Below are positions 12,885 to 24,439 of a stretch of 64,000 nucleotides of DNA, piece after piece. This stretch comes from Eunapius fragilis (lineage: Eukaryota; Porifera; Demospongiae; Spongillida; Spongillidae): the NCBI GenBank assembly GCA_963681505.1, contig OY811975.1, forward strand, positions 10,800,230 to 10,864,229. The letters run 5' to 3'. Each line of letters begins with the position of its first letter. Position 1 is the first letter of the stretch. The position numbers were made by a program, and so were the translations under genes. The notes under the pieces were generated by a model that made no database searches, was not told the origin of the DNA, and saw only the letters and a list, made by a program, of their open reading frames with translations.

Positions 12885-13340
12885 AGGTGCTATTCGCTTT
12901 AGTTAATTGCCCGAACAGTTAGGCGTCTAACACACCCCCGAAGATAACCTGCGGACGCATCCTGAAGCGATTGGTACACTTGGCGTGCTTTACAAACGTT
13001 CCTGTCGTGAGTTATACTCTCCGGAAGGAAGAAGAAGAAGAAGAAGAAGAAGAAGAAGAAGAAGAAGAAGAAGAATAAGAAGCCGACGGAGGAGAAATAT
13101 TAGGTGGGACTGGGTACGGACGATGGGGACGAGTATTTTTGTTCTCTAAAAGTACACCGTCTTGTGACACAAATACAACGCAGAACTGTTGTCCTTTTTT
13201 ATATCGCTCGAATGCCACCAAGAGCGAAGTGACCCGATTCTTAAATGTCCCGCTAGACGTGAGTGACGTTTTTTTAATGACATTCATGATACTGTTGGAT
13301 TCCTATATGGAACCTACTCGCGTAGGTTCCGATATATGGG
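12885..13340 (-). repeat. Module shared with 39540-40740 (inverted)
   Basis: From about 12900 (tagttaattgcccgaacag) to about 13335 (cctactcgcgtaggttccga) the sequence matches the reverse complement of 39540-40740. It includes gcgtgctttacaaacgttcc, the GAA tract and a segment reading gacacaaatacaacgcagaa. The only large difference is the trinucleotide tract: about 50 bp here and about 800 bp in the other copy. Confidence 0.85.
13026..13076. repeat. (GAA)n tract, short allele of the 39.8-kb expansion
   Basis: About 16 GAA units with one interruption (aataag). It occupies the homologous position of the giant TTC/TCC tract at 39790-40615. Confidence 0.9.
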
Positions 13341-13699
13341 TCAGTTTCCGAGAAAATGAGCCTTCGCTATATATATTTTTAAAGTTATAAAAATGACTCG
13401 CGTTTGAATCGCTATAACTTCGGATCGAACGGTAAACGCTATTGACTTCCTTTTTTCAACACTTCATACTACATCATTTCTCTCTCGTAAAATCGATTAT
13501 GGACTCTTGCATTAGCTTCGTGCCAGTGTTACAACGTCCGATACCCCTTGGGGTTCATATCCGCCATATCTTTCTGCAGAAAAATTCAATTCACTCCTAG
13601 TTTGGTTTGTACGTAGAGGGATCCTGTACCTATTGATTTGTTCTGTTCGTTAATTTTTTCTTTATCCGTTGCGGGGATACAACTGTGCAAAGTAATTGC

Positions 13700-14348
13700 A
13701 TATTTCCCGGTCGTTTCGCGCCATTTATCTATTACGACTGGCATCGAGGACATGAATATGCAATTACTTCCTGTTAAATAACTATGTCTCCGCCCCTCTA
13801 TACACTATACAACAAGTACGCGGCGTTTTCGCTTTTTGCAAACGTCTGGTTCTGTTCCCCTTCTTGGTTTCTTCAACATAGCGAGCAGAAGCTAAAGATT
13901 CGTAGTACGTGGGTTCATGCGCAACACGGTACGTACTCTGTAGCGCATGCACGTAGAAATCGAGCGTGTTGGCTCGGTAAAACTGCTTCACTGTATGCGT
14001 GCACAACGCTGCAGAGCATGAAAGTTCTGTCAGAATGCTCCCTCATGCTTAGTTTTCAATTGGTATGTATGTATGTATGGTAGTTTTCAATTGGTATGTA
14101 TGTATGCATGTATGTGCTTTGTGTGTGTATGTGCATGAGTGTGTGTGTCTGTGTGTGTATTGCTAGAACTCATGGGCAGTTGGATGTGAATACTATTACC
14201 ACTCAATCCAATAAAAACTTTACAGAGGCCCAGACCAGCCACCATCAGTAGTGATAGGTTAGCAATGATATTCACTGCCAGACATGCAAGGCTTCCAACC
14301 CATACATGTAAGCCCTTTTCCAGAATACACATATCACACAGGCTCACA
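13700..14348 (+). repeat. Third, internally deleted copy of the palindrome arm
   Basis: 13729-14030 repeats positions 1-312 of the window in direct orientation. It then jumps to material equivalent to about 640-670, and from about 14094 to sequence matching 3605-3910. The copy ends near ggctcacac at 14348. Two internal deletions have fused arm segments that are kilobases apart in the full copy, as expected for a non-autonomous deletion derivative of a foldback element. Confidence 0.85.
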
Positions 14349-14513
14349 CCATAGATAATAGAATAAAGGGATTGGAAACGGTATACAAATTTATGTGACG
14401 TGACGTCACGTTCCGTTACATGACCGTGCTTCGCATTGAATCTTCTAGTGGGCGTGTGAACTGTTGAGCATCCTTCCGTAAAGAGCTTCTTTAGCAGGGT
14501 TGCCGAAGGCCGG

Positions 14514-14595
14514 CCGACCTTTCAGGCCGACCTTTCAGGCCGGACCTTCTGGCCTGACCTTCAGGCCGGAACCCGGCCTGAAAGGCCACTTATTA
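14514..14595. repeat. Short GGCC-rich imperfect tandem/inverted motif
   Basis: The motifs ccgacctttcaggc, ggccggaccttctggcc and aggccggaacccggcctgaa repeat in both orientations. The segment is strongly hairpin-forming. The function is unknown. Confidence 0.6.
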
Positions 14596-14689
14596 AAGAT
14601 GTAATTAGATTATTAAATAATATTATCTCAAGATTATATACAATCACTGTGAATTAATCAGTCACACGATATGCCGCATACATGACACA

Positions 14690-14834
14690 GCAAAAAAACG
14701 CGTCGAATCAAATATTGATTTGCAATTGATTGATCAATGACATTCTGATACAGAATGTTGTATCAATCCTGTATCAGAATGTCATTGATCAATCAATTAC
14801 AAATCAAAATTTGATTCGACCCCCTTTTTTTTGC
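14690..14834. mobile_element. Small hairpin MITE, family 2
   Basis: Arms of about 60 bp beginning gcaaaaaaacgcgtcgaatc and ending in the near-complement (gattcgacccccttttttt...) surround a tiny centre at about 14762. The arms contain ttgatcaatgacattctgat and its complement. This is a non-coding foldback element; the target duplication is unclear. Confidence 0.8.
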
Positions 14835-15465
14835 TCTGTCAGTAAGTTGCGCAGATGGACTCAACCAGACCGCCGAGATCGGTCCAGACGTAACTAATCT
14901 AACTGTTCAGCACCCATGCATTGTGCATTATGCACGCCTCCAGTCGCTGGGGAAGAAGATTCCATCTTTGACGCTGTTGAATAAGCTTGGCTCTAGAAAA
15001 TACCAGCTCAGATCATATCCAGAAATGCCCCATACATTGGAGGACATTCATAAAAAAATTCCAAATTGAATTCTATAACATTTTAGCATATAGCGGAATT
15101 TTTTTTCTTTCCATTGTAAAAATTTGAGTTTCAGATTTTTATGGATTATGAAGTTAAAATCAAGATATGTTTTTTAATTACTACATAGTTGACGTAATTT
15201 TTTGAGGGCGGGGAGGGGGATCGATTAACTAACTATTAAACGAATTAACAATGTTTATGACCAATTATAATCCTCTCACCAATAATATAAATAACCTCGA
15301 GCGATCAGACTGATGACCGGCTGACGTTCGATGTTTAGTGGAATATTGAAATACTAACCCTGGTAGGCAAGCGCGAAGTAAGACATCACTTTATTATCTC
15401 AAATGGATCACGACACTAATACCTGCACACTACGGCAGTAGCCGGCGTCAGCGAGGGGTCAGGCC
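14835..15465. other. No gene recognised
   Basis: AT-rich sequence without a plausible exon chain and with no repeat boundaries that I can define. Confidence 0.5.
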
Positions 15466-16045
15466 AGGTACGATAATTGGGGGGTGGGGGGGGGGGGGGA
15501 GTTGCTGTCCGCTTCAGACCCAATACGAAAAGCGGGGGCTCTTTAATTGTTTGGCATAGGGCCTACTCTATTTAAATACGTTATCGTTATTATCGGTTAC
15601 AATTTTGGCCGAGGAGGGTGAAGCACCCGGAGCACCCTCTCTGTAGCTTCGGCTATATATACCTCTAACCGTTGATTATTAACGATAACGTATTTGCTGT
15701 GTGCCAAACAAAGGGCCCCCACTTTTTGTATCGGACCTGAAGCGCACAGCACTCCCCCCCCCCCCCCCCCAACCCCCCAAGGGCGTCCCCCCCCCCCCCC
15801 CAACCCCCCAAGGGCGTAGACAAGTTTTAAGGGTGGGGATTTAGACCCGCGAGACGACAAGGGGCAACTCTATGATCTATTGAATAGCGAGCGCTTTACA
15901 ATGCCGTCAATGGATTATAACGACTTCAGAAATTTTTATACCTGAAGTGCAAAAATCTGGAGGGTTAAAGCCCCCCCCCCTTTCCATATTGAGTCTGACC
16001 TGAAGCACCCCCCTTCGCTGAAATCCTGGATACGCCATTGATGGT
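15466..16045. mobile_element. G/C-tract palindromic element, related to the one in the Gypsy LTR
   Basis: A G-run at about 15480-15500, a unit reading cttcagacccaatacgaaaa gcggggg, and a mirrored half (ttaacgataacgtatttg, then cggacctgaagcgcac and C-runs at 15755-15800) give an inverted repeat centred near 15610. The right edge reads cctggatacgccattgatg, resembling the ends of the 57617-58119 element (cctggatccgccgctg). Long homopolymer G/C runs make length and exact ends uncertain. Confidence 0.6.
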
Positions 16046-16629
16046 GGGGTATGCTATGTCTCCGCAAACAACTACGTGCGTGCACGTAACATTTGCGCAT
16101 CGAATACAAAGCCCTAAATCATAATGTCTCTACTCCCTCAATTGTTTATCAACTGTATACAGTGCACCGCCCCACATCAGAAATAGGGATAGATGTAGAT
16201 ATCAAACATTTTATACTCATTTCACTTCCAAATGCACCAACTGATACACAAAAGTCCACAAGTAATAATCAACGACGACTACTGCATAGCATCATGTCAT
16301 TATCATCCAGTTAGAGCAGTGTCAGGAAAGGATTGCCATCTTCTTGAAATGGATTTCATTTCATCCCATTTAAAAGAGACCAATGAATCAAACAGTTGAT
16401 GGTGTACCAACGCAATGTACCATTCGTAGCTTGGTGGATGTTACGGTGGACGAGGTAAGACCAAAACCAACATCTAAGAAACAAATAAAAACCAATTAAC
16501 TCTGTACAATCATATAGCAGATGATATAACACACTGCTGCCTACTACCGATTCCATAGATGCAGGAACTAAAGGTTAACCCCATCAAAACCTCTGTGTAG
16601 AATTTATATCAGAAATGCCCTGCGTGCAA

Positions 16630-16660
<31 letters not shown>

Positions 16661-16853
16661 CGCGTGCGAGTGTGTATGTGTGTGTTTGTGTGCGTGTGTG
16701 TTGTATGTGCGTGTAACAACACAGTGTCAGTGTGGGTTAAATTTGAAAGCATACTGGATTTGGCTACAACAGCTAGGAACCTCCATACATGGGTATCAAA
16801 AGCTTGTATGATACCCAACAGGTCAAAATAAGTACCTGTGTGTGTGTGTGTGT

Positions 16854-16919
<66 letters not shown>

Positions 16920-17500
16920 ATGTGTGTGTGCGTGTTAAATCACAAAGTCAGTGTGGGTTCTATTTGCAAGCTTACTGGGAAAAGCTAACCAGGCACTGCT
17001 ATCTAGATCAATCTACCCACAGTGTAAACAGGTCAACCCCATGTATGGAACTTGTTAAATAACAGTACCTGTGTGTGTGTATGTGTGTGTATGTGTGTGT
17101 GCACATGCGTGTGTGCATGTGTGTGCTTGATAAATCACAAAGCCAGTGTAGGTTCAATTTGCAAGGGTACCGTATATGGCTGGGAAAAGCTAACCAGGCA
17201 CTGCTATCTGGATCAATCTGTAAACAGGTCAACCCCATGTATGGGCATCAAAAGAGCTTGTAAAATAACAGTACCTGTGTGTGTGTATGTGTGTGTATGT
17301 GTGTGTGCACATGCGTGTGTGCATGTGCGTGCTTGTTAAATCACAAAGTCAGTGTGGGTTCTATTTGCAAGCGTACTGGATATGGCTGGGAAAAGCTAAC
17401 CAGGCACTGCTATCTAGATCAATCTACCCACAGTGTACACAGATCAACCCCATGTATGGGCATCAAAGAGCTTGTTAAAAAACAGTACCTGTGTATGGCA
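16630..17500. repeat. Tandem ~200-bp units with embedded (TG)n
   Basis: A spacer containing taaatcacaaag, followed about 20 bp later by tatttgcaag and then by gaaaagctaaccaggcactg, recurs at about 16936, 17131 and 17337. Each copy is followed by cagtacctgtgtg and a TG tract. A more diverged copy begins near 16710. The unit length is about 195-207 bp. The frames are Val/Cys-rich artefacts. Confidence 0.85.
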
Positions 17501-18190
17501 TGTTATTTGTGCCACATCGACCGCACAATCGATACGCAGCGCGCACACGACCACATGTGGAACGCAGCACACGCACGACGTCACGGCTTGTGAATACTAT
17601 TGTAGCACACGCACGACGTCACGGCTATGAATATTTACATGCCATATGCGGTAATTTGTAGCACACGCACGACGTCACGGCTATGAATATTTACATGCCA
17701 TATACGGGAATTCTTACTTGTAGCACACGCACGACGTCACTATGGCATGTTATTTGTGCCACATCGACCGCACAATCGATACGCAGCGCGCACACGACCA
17801 CATGTGGAACGCAGCACACGCACGACGTCACGGCTTGTGAATACTATTACTAACTTGTAGCACACGCACGACGTCACGGCTATGAATATTTACATGCCAT
17901 ATGCGGTAATTTGTAGCACACGCACGACGTCACGGCTATGAATATTTACATGCCATATACGGGAATTCTTACTTGTAGCACACGCACGACGTCACGGCTA
18001 TGAATACTTACATGCCATATACGGGAATTCTTACTTGTAGCACACGCACGACGTCACGGCTTGTGAATACTATTACCAGAGATCATATATCTGCTATTAC
18101 TAACTTGTAAGCACACGCACGACGTCACGGCTATGAATATTTACATGGCCCATATAACGGCAACTCTTACGTCACGGCTATGAAATTCAA
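17496..18190 (+). repeat. Array of ~10 copies of a cacgcacgacgtcacggc motif
   Basis: The core acacgcacgacgtcacggct recurs about ten times, spaced roughly 45-75 bp. It usually sits in a unit that continues with tatgaatatttacatgccat. A block of about 247 bp beginning atggcatgttatttgtgcca (17496) is itself duplicated at about 17743. The core contains a CRE-like GACGTCAC half-palindrome. The same block lies in reverse orientation at 26840-27165. Confidence 0.9.
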
Positions 18191-18730
18191 ATTCACACTT
18201 CGATTTCACACACAAAAAAAAAATCCCCGTAATAGGAATGATGTAGTAAAAAAGAAAGAACTGTCATATATGTTGATATGCTCAATCACGATGGGTATTT
18301 TTGTCGAACTGATAATGCCCTTCCCCTAGCTTGGCGAGGTGCAGTACTTACTGAATCTATCTATTTCTCAGTATGTGTCGTTACATTCAATTTTAATCTT
18401 CTAGTTAGCGTCATGCACAGAGAACATATGAGCACGGGTCAGCTTCCTTTCTCCCTAAAGCTGTGTGGCCATTGACTGACAAGAGGTAATTGCAGTACAG
18501 CCAACCTTATCACTTCACAACGTGGATCTGAGAACATAGAACCCTGAGACACACTCCAACTATCCAACATATATAGTAGTGCATTTTGGTTTGTCCCTTT
18601 TATTTACATCGTGATGTGCAAATGTATAACAAGAAAGGATAATGCAAGAACATGCAGTTCAATGAACATGGAATAAACTTTGATTATCACGGACTACTGT
18701 TAGTCGCATTAAGAAGTCTCTGACATTGAC
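18191..18730. other. No gene recognised
   Basis: Non-repetitive sequence with only short open frames (the longest, at 18278-18475, lacks recognisable motifs). Confidence 0.5.
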
Positions 18731-18889
18731 CTAAAAAGATATTCCATAGTCATCGCATGGATATAAAGGGTCAAAGTTTTCCCTGAGTGCTGCCATCACC
18801 ATGTCATAGCTCAAATTTGTGTCTGGAACCTCAACACTCTCAATATCACAACCTTCAGAAAATTCAATGCCACATGACGATATTGCATC
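18731..18889 (-). CDS. Candidate terminal exon, acidic, unknown gene
   Basis: On the minus strand an acceptor (ttatttag, just above 18889) leads into 52 open codons ending with TAG at 18733-18731. The product segment is acidic and protein-like (for example DAISSCGIEFSEGCDIESVE and ENFDPLYPCDDYGISF). Candidate upstream minus-strand exons are seen at 19493-19561 (from MPTFASHVMDNF to KYGLER) and 19632-19695. Their phases do not join cleanly to this one, so they may belong to a different or decayed gene. No domain is recognised. Confidence 0.35.
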   Translation of the reverse strand, partial: DAISSCGIEFSEGCDIESVEVPDTNLSYDMVMAALRENFDPLYPCDDYGISF

Positions 18890-19779
18890 CTAAATAAGAA
18901 TAATGACAGTGATAAACCATTTGGGTGAAAAAGGTACCAAAACAACACAAACATACAAACATTATTCCCATTTAAAGCAGAGGCAATATGAGAGAAAACT
19001 GTCCATATATATGATACAATGTCCAGCAAAATCATCTTTCTGGGTATAATTTTATCACTATAAAATTGCATGCTATATACATGTGAAAACATGTTTGCAA
19101 CCATGCTAGGCTACTTTTTAAAAAAATCTTACACTTGTTCCCAAACCTTTTCTCTATAGAAATCAGTTACTGTGCACTTGAGCGTTGTAGTTTTACAAAA
19201 CACATCCACTTACAGTCCTACGCATGTGCCCTGTAGCCATTTAATTTTATCATTTATGAAAACCTCTGTTGCTTCATTCATACCAATGATTCAGTCACAT
19301 GCATATGTACCATGCATCAAAAATAGAACACTGTTTAGATCATATTGTGAATTGGAAAATGGGTACTAAATTTGTACAGCAATACCCATAGCATTCATTT
19401 CAACTCTCTGAATGACTACACAACCCACAATCATTTCTAGCCTGATGGGTTGATGAACTTTGTACTTTGTAATCCAGGTAACTAACACGTACCTTTCCAG
19501 GCCATACTTACACAGGAACCCACCAAAATTATCCATCACATGCGATGCAAATGTCGGCATACTCTAATTCAAGGTGCACTTTTACGATTACAATATAACA
19601 GAACTAACCTATTATCAAGCATTCACCAGTTTCTTGAACTGGCATCAAAATCCTTTAAACAATATCTACTCTGCACTACAAGACTTATAAACCTGCATGA
19701 AATTCCCACAACCAATGTATCCATGCCAAATAGAACAGTAATGGTAAGAATGAAAATCATTAACATCACATAAACACAC

Positions 19780-21754
19780 ACTTGCACATACACACAGACA
19801 GATGTCCACACATACACACACTTGCATGTGTACACAGACAGATGTCCACACATACACACACTTGCATGTACACAGACTGATGTCCACACACTCAGAAACA
19901 CAAGCACATACATACAGACAGATGTCCACACAGACACACACTTGCATGAGTATACAGACAGATGTCCACACATACACACACTTGCATGTGTACACAGACT
20001 GATGTCCACACACAGACACACATGCACATACATACAGACAGATGTCCACACAGACAAATGTCCACACATACACACACTTGCATGTGTACACAGACTGATG
20101 TCCACACACTCAGAAACACAAGCACATACATACAGACAGATGTCCACACACTCAGAAACACAAGCACATACATACAGACAGATGTCCACACATACACACA
20201 CTTGCATGTGTACACAGACTGATGTCCACACACTCAGAAACACAAGCACATACATACAGACAGATGTCCACACACACACACTTGCAGACTGATGTCCACA
20301 CACACAAACACACATGCACATACACACAGATGTCCACACAGACACACAGTTGCGTGCGTGTGTACACAGACAGGTGTTCACACACAGACACACCTTCACA
20401 TACAAACCAACAGATGTCCATACAGACACACTTGCATGTGTACACAGACAGATGTCCACACACACACTTGCATGTGTACAGACAGATGTCCACACACACA
20501 CTTGCATGTGTAGACAGATGTCCACACACACTTGCATGTGTAGACAGATGTCCACACACACTTGCATGTGTAGACAGATGTCCACACACCCTTGCATGTG
20601 TAGACAGATGTCCACATATCCTTGCATGTGTAGACAGATGTCCACACACACTTGCATGTGTACACAGATGTCCACACACACTTGCATGTGTAGACTATGT
20701 CCACATACCCTTGCATGTGTAGACAGATGTCCACACACACTTGCATGTGTAGACAGATGTCCACACACACAGATGTCCACACACACACAGACAGATGTCC
20801 ACACACACACTTGCATGTGTACAGACAGATGTCCACACACACAGACAGATGTCCACACACACACACACAGACAGATGTCCACACACACAGACAGATGTCC
20901 ACACACACAGATGTCCACACACACAGATGTCCACACACACACACACAGACAGATGTCCACACACACAGACAGATGTCCACACACACAGACAGATGTCCAC
21001 ACACACAGATGTCCACACACACACTTGCATGTGTACAGACAGATGTCCACACACACAGACAGATGTCCACACACACACTTGCATGTGTACAGACAGATGT
21101 CCACACACACAGACAGATGTCCACACACACAGATAGATGTCCACACACACACAGACAGATGTCCACACACACACAGACAGATGTCCACACACACAGATAG
21201 ATGTCCACACACACACAGACAGATGTCCACACACACACAGACAGATGTCCACACACACAGACAGATGTCCACACACACAGATGTCCACACACACAGATGT
21301 CCACACACACACACAGACAGATGTCCACACACACAGACAGATGTCCACACACACAGACAGATGTCCACACACACACAGACAGATGTCCACACACACACAG
21401 ACAGATGTCCACACACACAGACAGATGTCCACACACACAGATAGATGTCCACACACACACAGACAGATGTCCACACACACACAGACAGATGTCCACACAC
21501 ACAGACAGATGTCCACACACACAGATGTCCACACACACAGATGTCCACACACACACACAGACAGATGTCCACACACACAGACAGATGTCCACACAGACAG
21601 ATGTCCACACACACACAGACAGATGTCCACACACACACAGACAGATGTCCACACACACAGACAGATGTCCACCCACACAGATAGATGTCCACACACACAC
21701 AGACAGATGTCCACACACACACAGACAGATGTCCACACACACACAGAAAGATGT

Positions 21755-21790
<36 letters not shown>
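19780..21790. repeat. 2-kb satellite of agatgtccacac units with higher-order structure
   Basis: The unit cagacagatgtccacacaca repeats across 2 kb. The left half (19780-20760) alternates with cttgcatgtgta-containing spacers; the right half is made of short 20-32 bp units. In the right half a composite of about 240 bp, marked by the variant agatagatgtcc near 21194, 21439 and 21679, repeats about three times. A smaller detached block of the same family lies at 22388-22640. The very long Cys/Val/Trp- or Thr/His-rich frames are artefacts, because several frames stay open by composition. Confidence 0.95.
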
Positions 21791-21792
<2 letters not shown>

Positions 21793-21894
21793 TCACTTGC
21801 ATATGTACGCGGAAGGTCAAAATTATTGGGAGTGGGGTGGGGTGGCGCTATATAAATATAGTCAATGAAATTCATAAATATTAATACTACTTGG

Positions 21895-22270
21895 CTAACA
21901 CTTAAACGTTCCAAAACATGCTCTGCATTCATCGTTGCACGCGATGAAATCCTTTGCAACCTCTACCAAATCAATAGCTTCAGTAGTATCTTTGGGAACA
22001 TGTAGTAAAAAGCAATTGTTCAATCTTTTCTCTGTCATGGTCAATCTTAGATATATTAGCAATCGCTTCAAAGCTGAAAAGCTTTTTTCTGACATGGACG
22101 AAGTTACAGGGATCGTGAAAGACAACCTCAAAAGGTTATGCACTTCTGTAAACATTTGCCTGTTGGCATAAGTGCACATTGCTTCAGATATCATCTGAAT
22201 ACTTGTGACCTTCTTCACATGAGGCAGAGCAACATGAATAGCATCTATAAGAACTCCTAGCTGTTCGTTG
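21895..22270 (-). pseudogene. hAT transposase C-terminal dimerisation domain remnant
   Basis: The minus-strand frame, open from about 22270 to the stop at 21895, encodes a segment with IPVTSSMSEKSFSALKRLLI followed by YLRLTMTEKRLNNCFLLHV. This is the signature of the hAT C-terminal (Dimer_Tnp_hAT / hATC) region: T-S...E(R/K)SFSAL(R/K)R(I/L)K..LR..M...RL..L.LL...K. It is typical of ZMYM-like and DUF4371-type hAT proteins. Only about 125 codons remain. The RNase-H-like catalytic core expected upstream (above 22270) is absent, replaced by an unrelated GC-rich block. It lies between two TG satellites, inside the interval bounded by the opposed GACGTCAC arrays. Confidence 0.85.
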
Positions 22271-22279
22271 TTAATTTAT

Positions 22280-22449
22280 TAATTATAAGGCACACTCAAT
22301 TAGGGGGGCTCAGCCCCACCTTCGCCCCCATTAGGGAGGCTAAAGACCCTCCAGCCCCCCCACCCCACCCCATTCTGCCACCACTGGTACACAGATTGAT
22401 GTTCACACACACTCAGACACACATGCACATACAGACAGATGTCCACACA

Positions 22450-22483
<34 letters not shown>

Positions 22484-22640
22484 TGTCCACACAGACACAC
22501 TTGCATGTATACAGACTGATGTCCACATACACAGACAGATTTTCCACACAGACAGATGTCCACACACATGCACACACACACCACACACACAGATGTCCAC
22601 ACATAGGCATACACACACATGCACACACACATACACACAC
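22280..22640. repeat. C-rich block and detached agatgtccacac satellite
   Basis: 22300-22375 is a C/G-rich segment (ggggggctcagcccc, then cctccagccccccc). 22388-22640 is the same satellite family as 19780-21790. Confidence 0.85.
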
Positions 22641-22644
22641 TAAG

Positions 22645-24435
22645 GAGTACTAGTTACTATTCCCAATTCTTCCTAACATGGTACCTGTAGACCAGGGGGT
22701 GGGTTTGTCAAACCTGGAGGTGCATGGGAGCAATAACAAACCCACACACTACAATGGCAAATGCAATTCAACACACCAATGTATATGCATACGCATGCAA
22801 GTACACATACACATATATACGTCACTACCACCACCTGCACCTTAAAAATAACGAGCTATAATAATAATTATTATTTATATAAATACTTCCTTTCCATATA
22901 TTATTCATCCAGTTTACAATACCTTAAGCTGGTTGTGAACACCTCATTCTGTTCACAGGTTTCTTCAGGTGTAACCATTGTGAGTGGTAGTTTCAACGTT
23001 TATAAAAACAAGGGCCAGAAGCAGCACTCCCTCCTGCACATGCTGAAGATACAAACACACAGGGTTAATACAAGCAGGCACGCTTTTATAAAATGTGCTC
23101 AGAGCGTCATGCAAGTGCAGTACTTTACACGCATAGGCCTATCGCGCTCTTTGGCTGCTACCCAAGCACACTGAGCCTCGTTTAGACTGGACTATGTGTG
23201 CTTAGATTGACAAGAACTTTCAAAATTAGGCGACTTACTTGCGTTGTTCACATCAAGGATTTGAACATGGATCCATAGTGCAGGCACTCAGTTGCTCCAT
23301 TTGTTCACATGTATATAAGATGTGACCAAACTCAACTAGGGGCCTGAGTGATCGATATGGGCTTTAGTAGGGACCCGCTCACAAAACTTAACGTCTGCAG
23401 GGACTTCCTCTACTGAAAGTCCTAGCAGACATAGCACCATTCATTGACGCCCAGCAGCATCCGTAGACTATAACTTCGAAACACGTGTTGTAAACATAAA
23501 ATTCAACCAGTGGGTGTGGTAGTTGATTAATTTCTTCTGTTAAATGATTGATACAAGTCGCGCTCGAGCCTCGAGCAACGGCTACATGCATGTGAACAGG
23601 ACAAGTGGACTAGAAAGTAATGTTGGACAAAAAGTCAAAACTCTGGTGACACTGTATGTACCATCCAAGGCTCGGCGTTTGTTGGGGCAGAGGTGGGAAG
23701 CGGCTCTCCGCGTCGACGCGTTTTTTCTTCAGACGCTTGGAACTGCTCTCCGTGTCACAGCAGCGTGAATCCGCATCTTGGATTAGATCTTTGAACGCTT
23801 CTGATCGCCACAACGGGTGTTTTTTTTCTCTTAGTAATCCCTAAGCGCTCTTTCAGTGCAGTAGTAATTATTGCATGCTTAATAAAGCGTATACTTGCAG
23901 ACAAGTATAAACGCAGACAAGCAGGAGCAGCCATACAGAAAAACATTATTCTGGTTTCGTTGCAAATTGAGCTTTTCCCTCGTAAGATCAGCTGTCATGT
24001 GCCTTCAGGGATTCCCGCTCATCATACCACAGGCCACAACATCTCTTTGAATCATCCAAGGTCAACCTTTCAGCAATGCAAAACTTTTTCATCATTTAAT
24101 TATTTCTTTATTTATTGTTTATAAAAAATACACACAAAACTGAATATGTGAAACTTGAATATACACAGTAATATACTCACGGGCGTATACTTCATCTATC
24201 GAAGACCTGCCTACATAAACAGTGGCGTATTTTACGCCTGCGGATTCTTGAATATACGCCATCTTATACTTACTCAGGCGTATGTCAGTTTGCGTATTCC
24301 ACACTTTTAGCACAGTGATGTGTGTACACAACATACATATAGCTAAGATAGGCAATCTGATTTCCTAAGCTCGGTCACTTTACAGGAGGAGGTGTTCCAA
24401 CCTGTTGCTAATGGTATTCAAAATACTATAATACA
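22645..24435. other. No gene recognised
   Basis: Mixed unique sequence. Short open frames occur at 22761-23174 and 23544-23768, without domains or splice-consistent neighbours. A cluster of gcgtata-type motifs lies around 24180-24300, reminiscent of another at 46620-46770, but I cannot define a repeat. Confidence 0.45.
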
Positions 24436-24439
24436 AATA

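Larger units (their letters stand above)
10911..13990. repeat. Second inverted-repeat unit: arms 10911-11250 and 13350-13728 around a 2.1-kb core
   Basis: The block around 10905-11230 (containing tcaataggtacaggatccct and aagctaatgcaagagcc) recurs as its reverse complement around 13400-13740. The outer parts of both arms are the same sequence as the ends of the giant palindrome (1-300 and 10620-10910). The window therefore shows the same arm family in alternating orientation at 1, at 10.9 kb and at 13.7 kb. The core contains a foldback element (11300-11582), a candidate exon (11793-11918) and a module duplicated at 39.5-40.7 kb. The arrangement looks like long terminal inverted repeats of a non-autonomous element, but I cannot define its ends. 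Confidence 0.65.

Noticed and set aside
16377..16455. Possible exon (aga cca atg ... gtggacgag before gtaaga)
   Set aside because: Open in one frame with splice-like borders, but the acceptor is weak and no neighbouring exon or domain was found.
19623..21868. Very long open frames (up to 721 codons) rich in Cys/Val/Trp or Thr/His
   Set aside because: They lie wholly in TG/CA-rich satellite with several overlapping open frames on both strands; the composition explains the openness and there is no domain.
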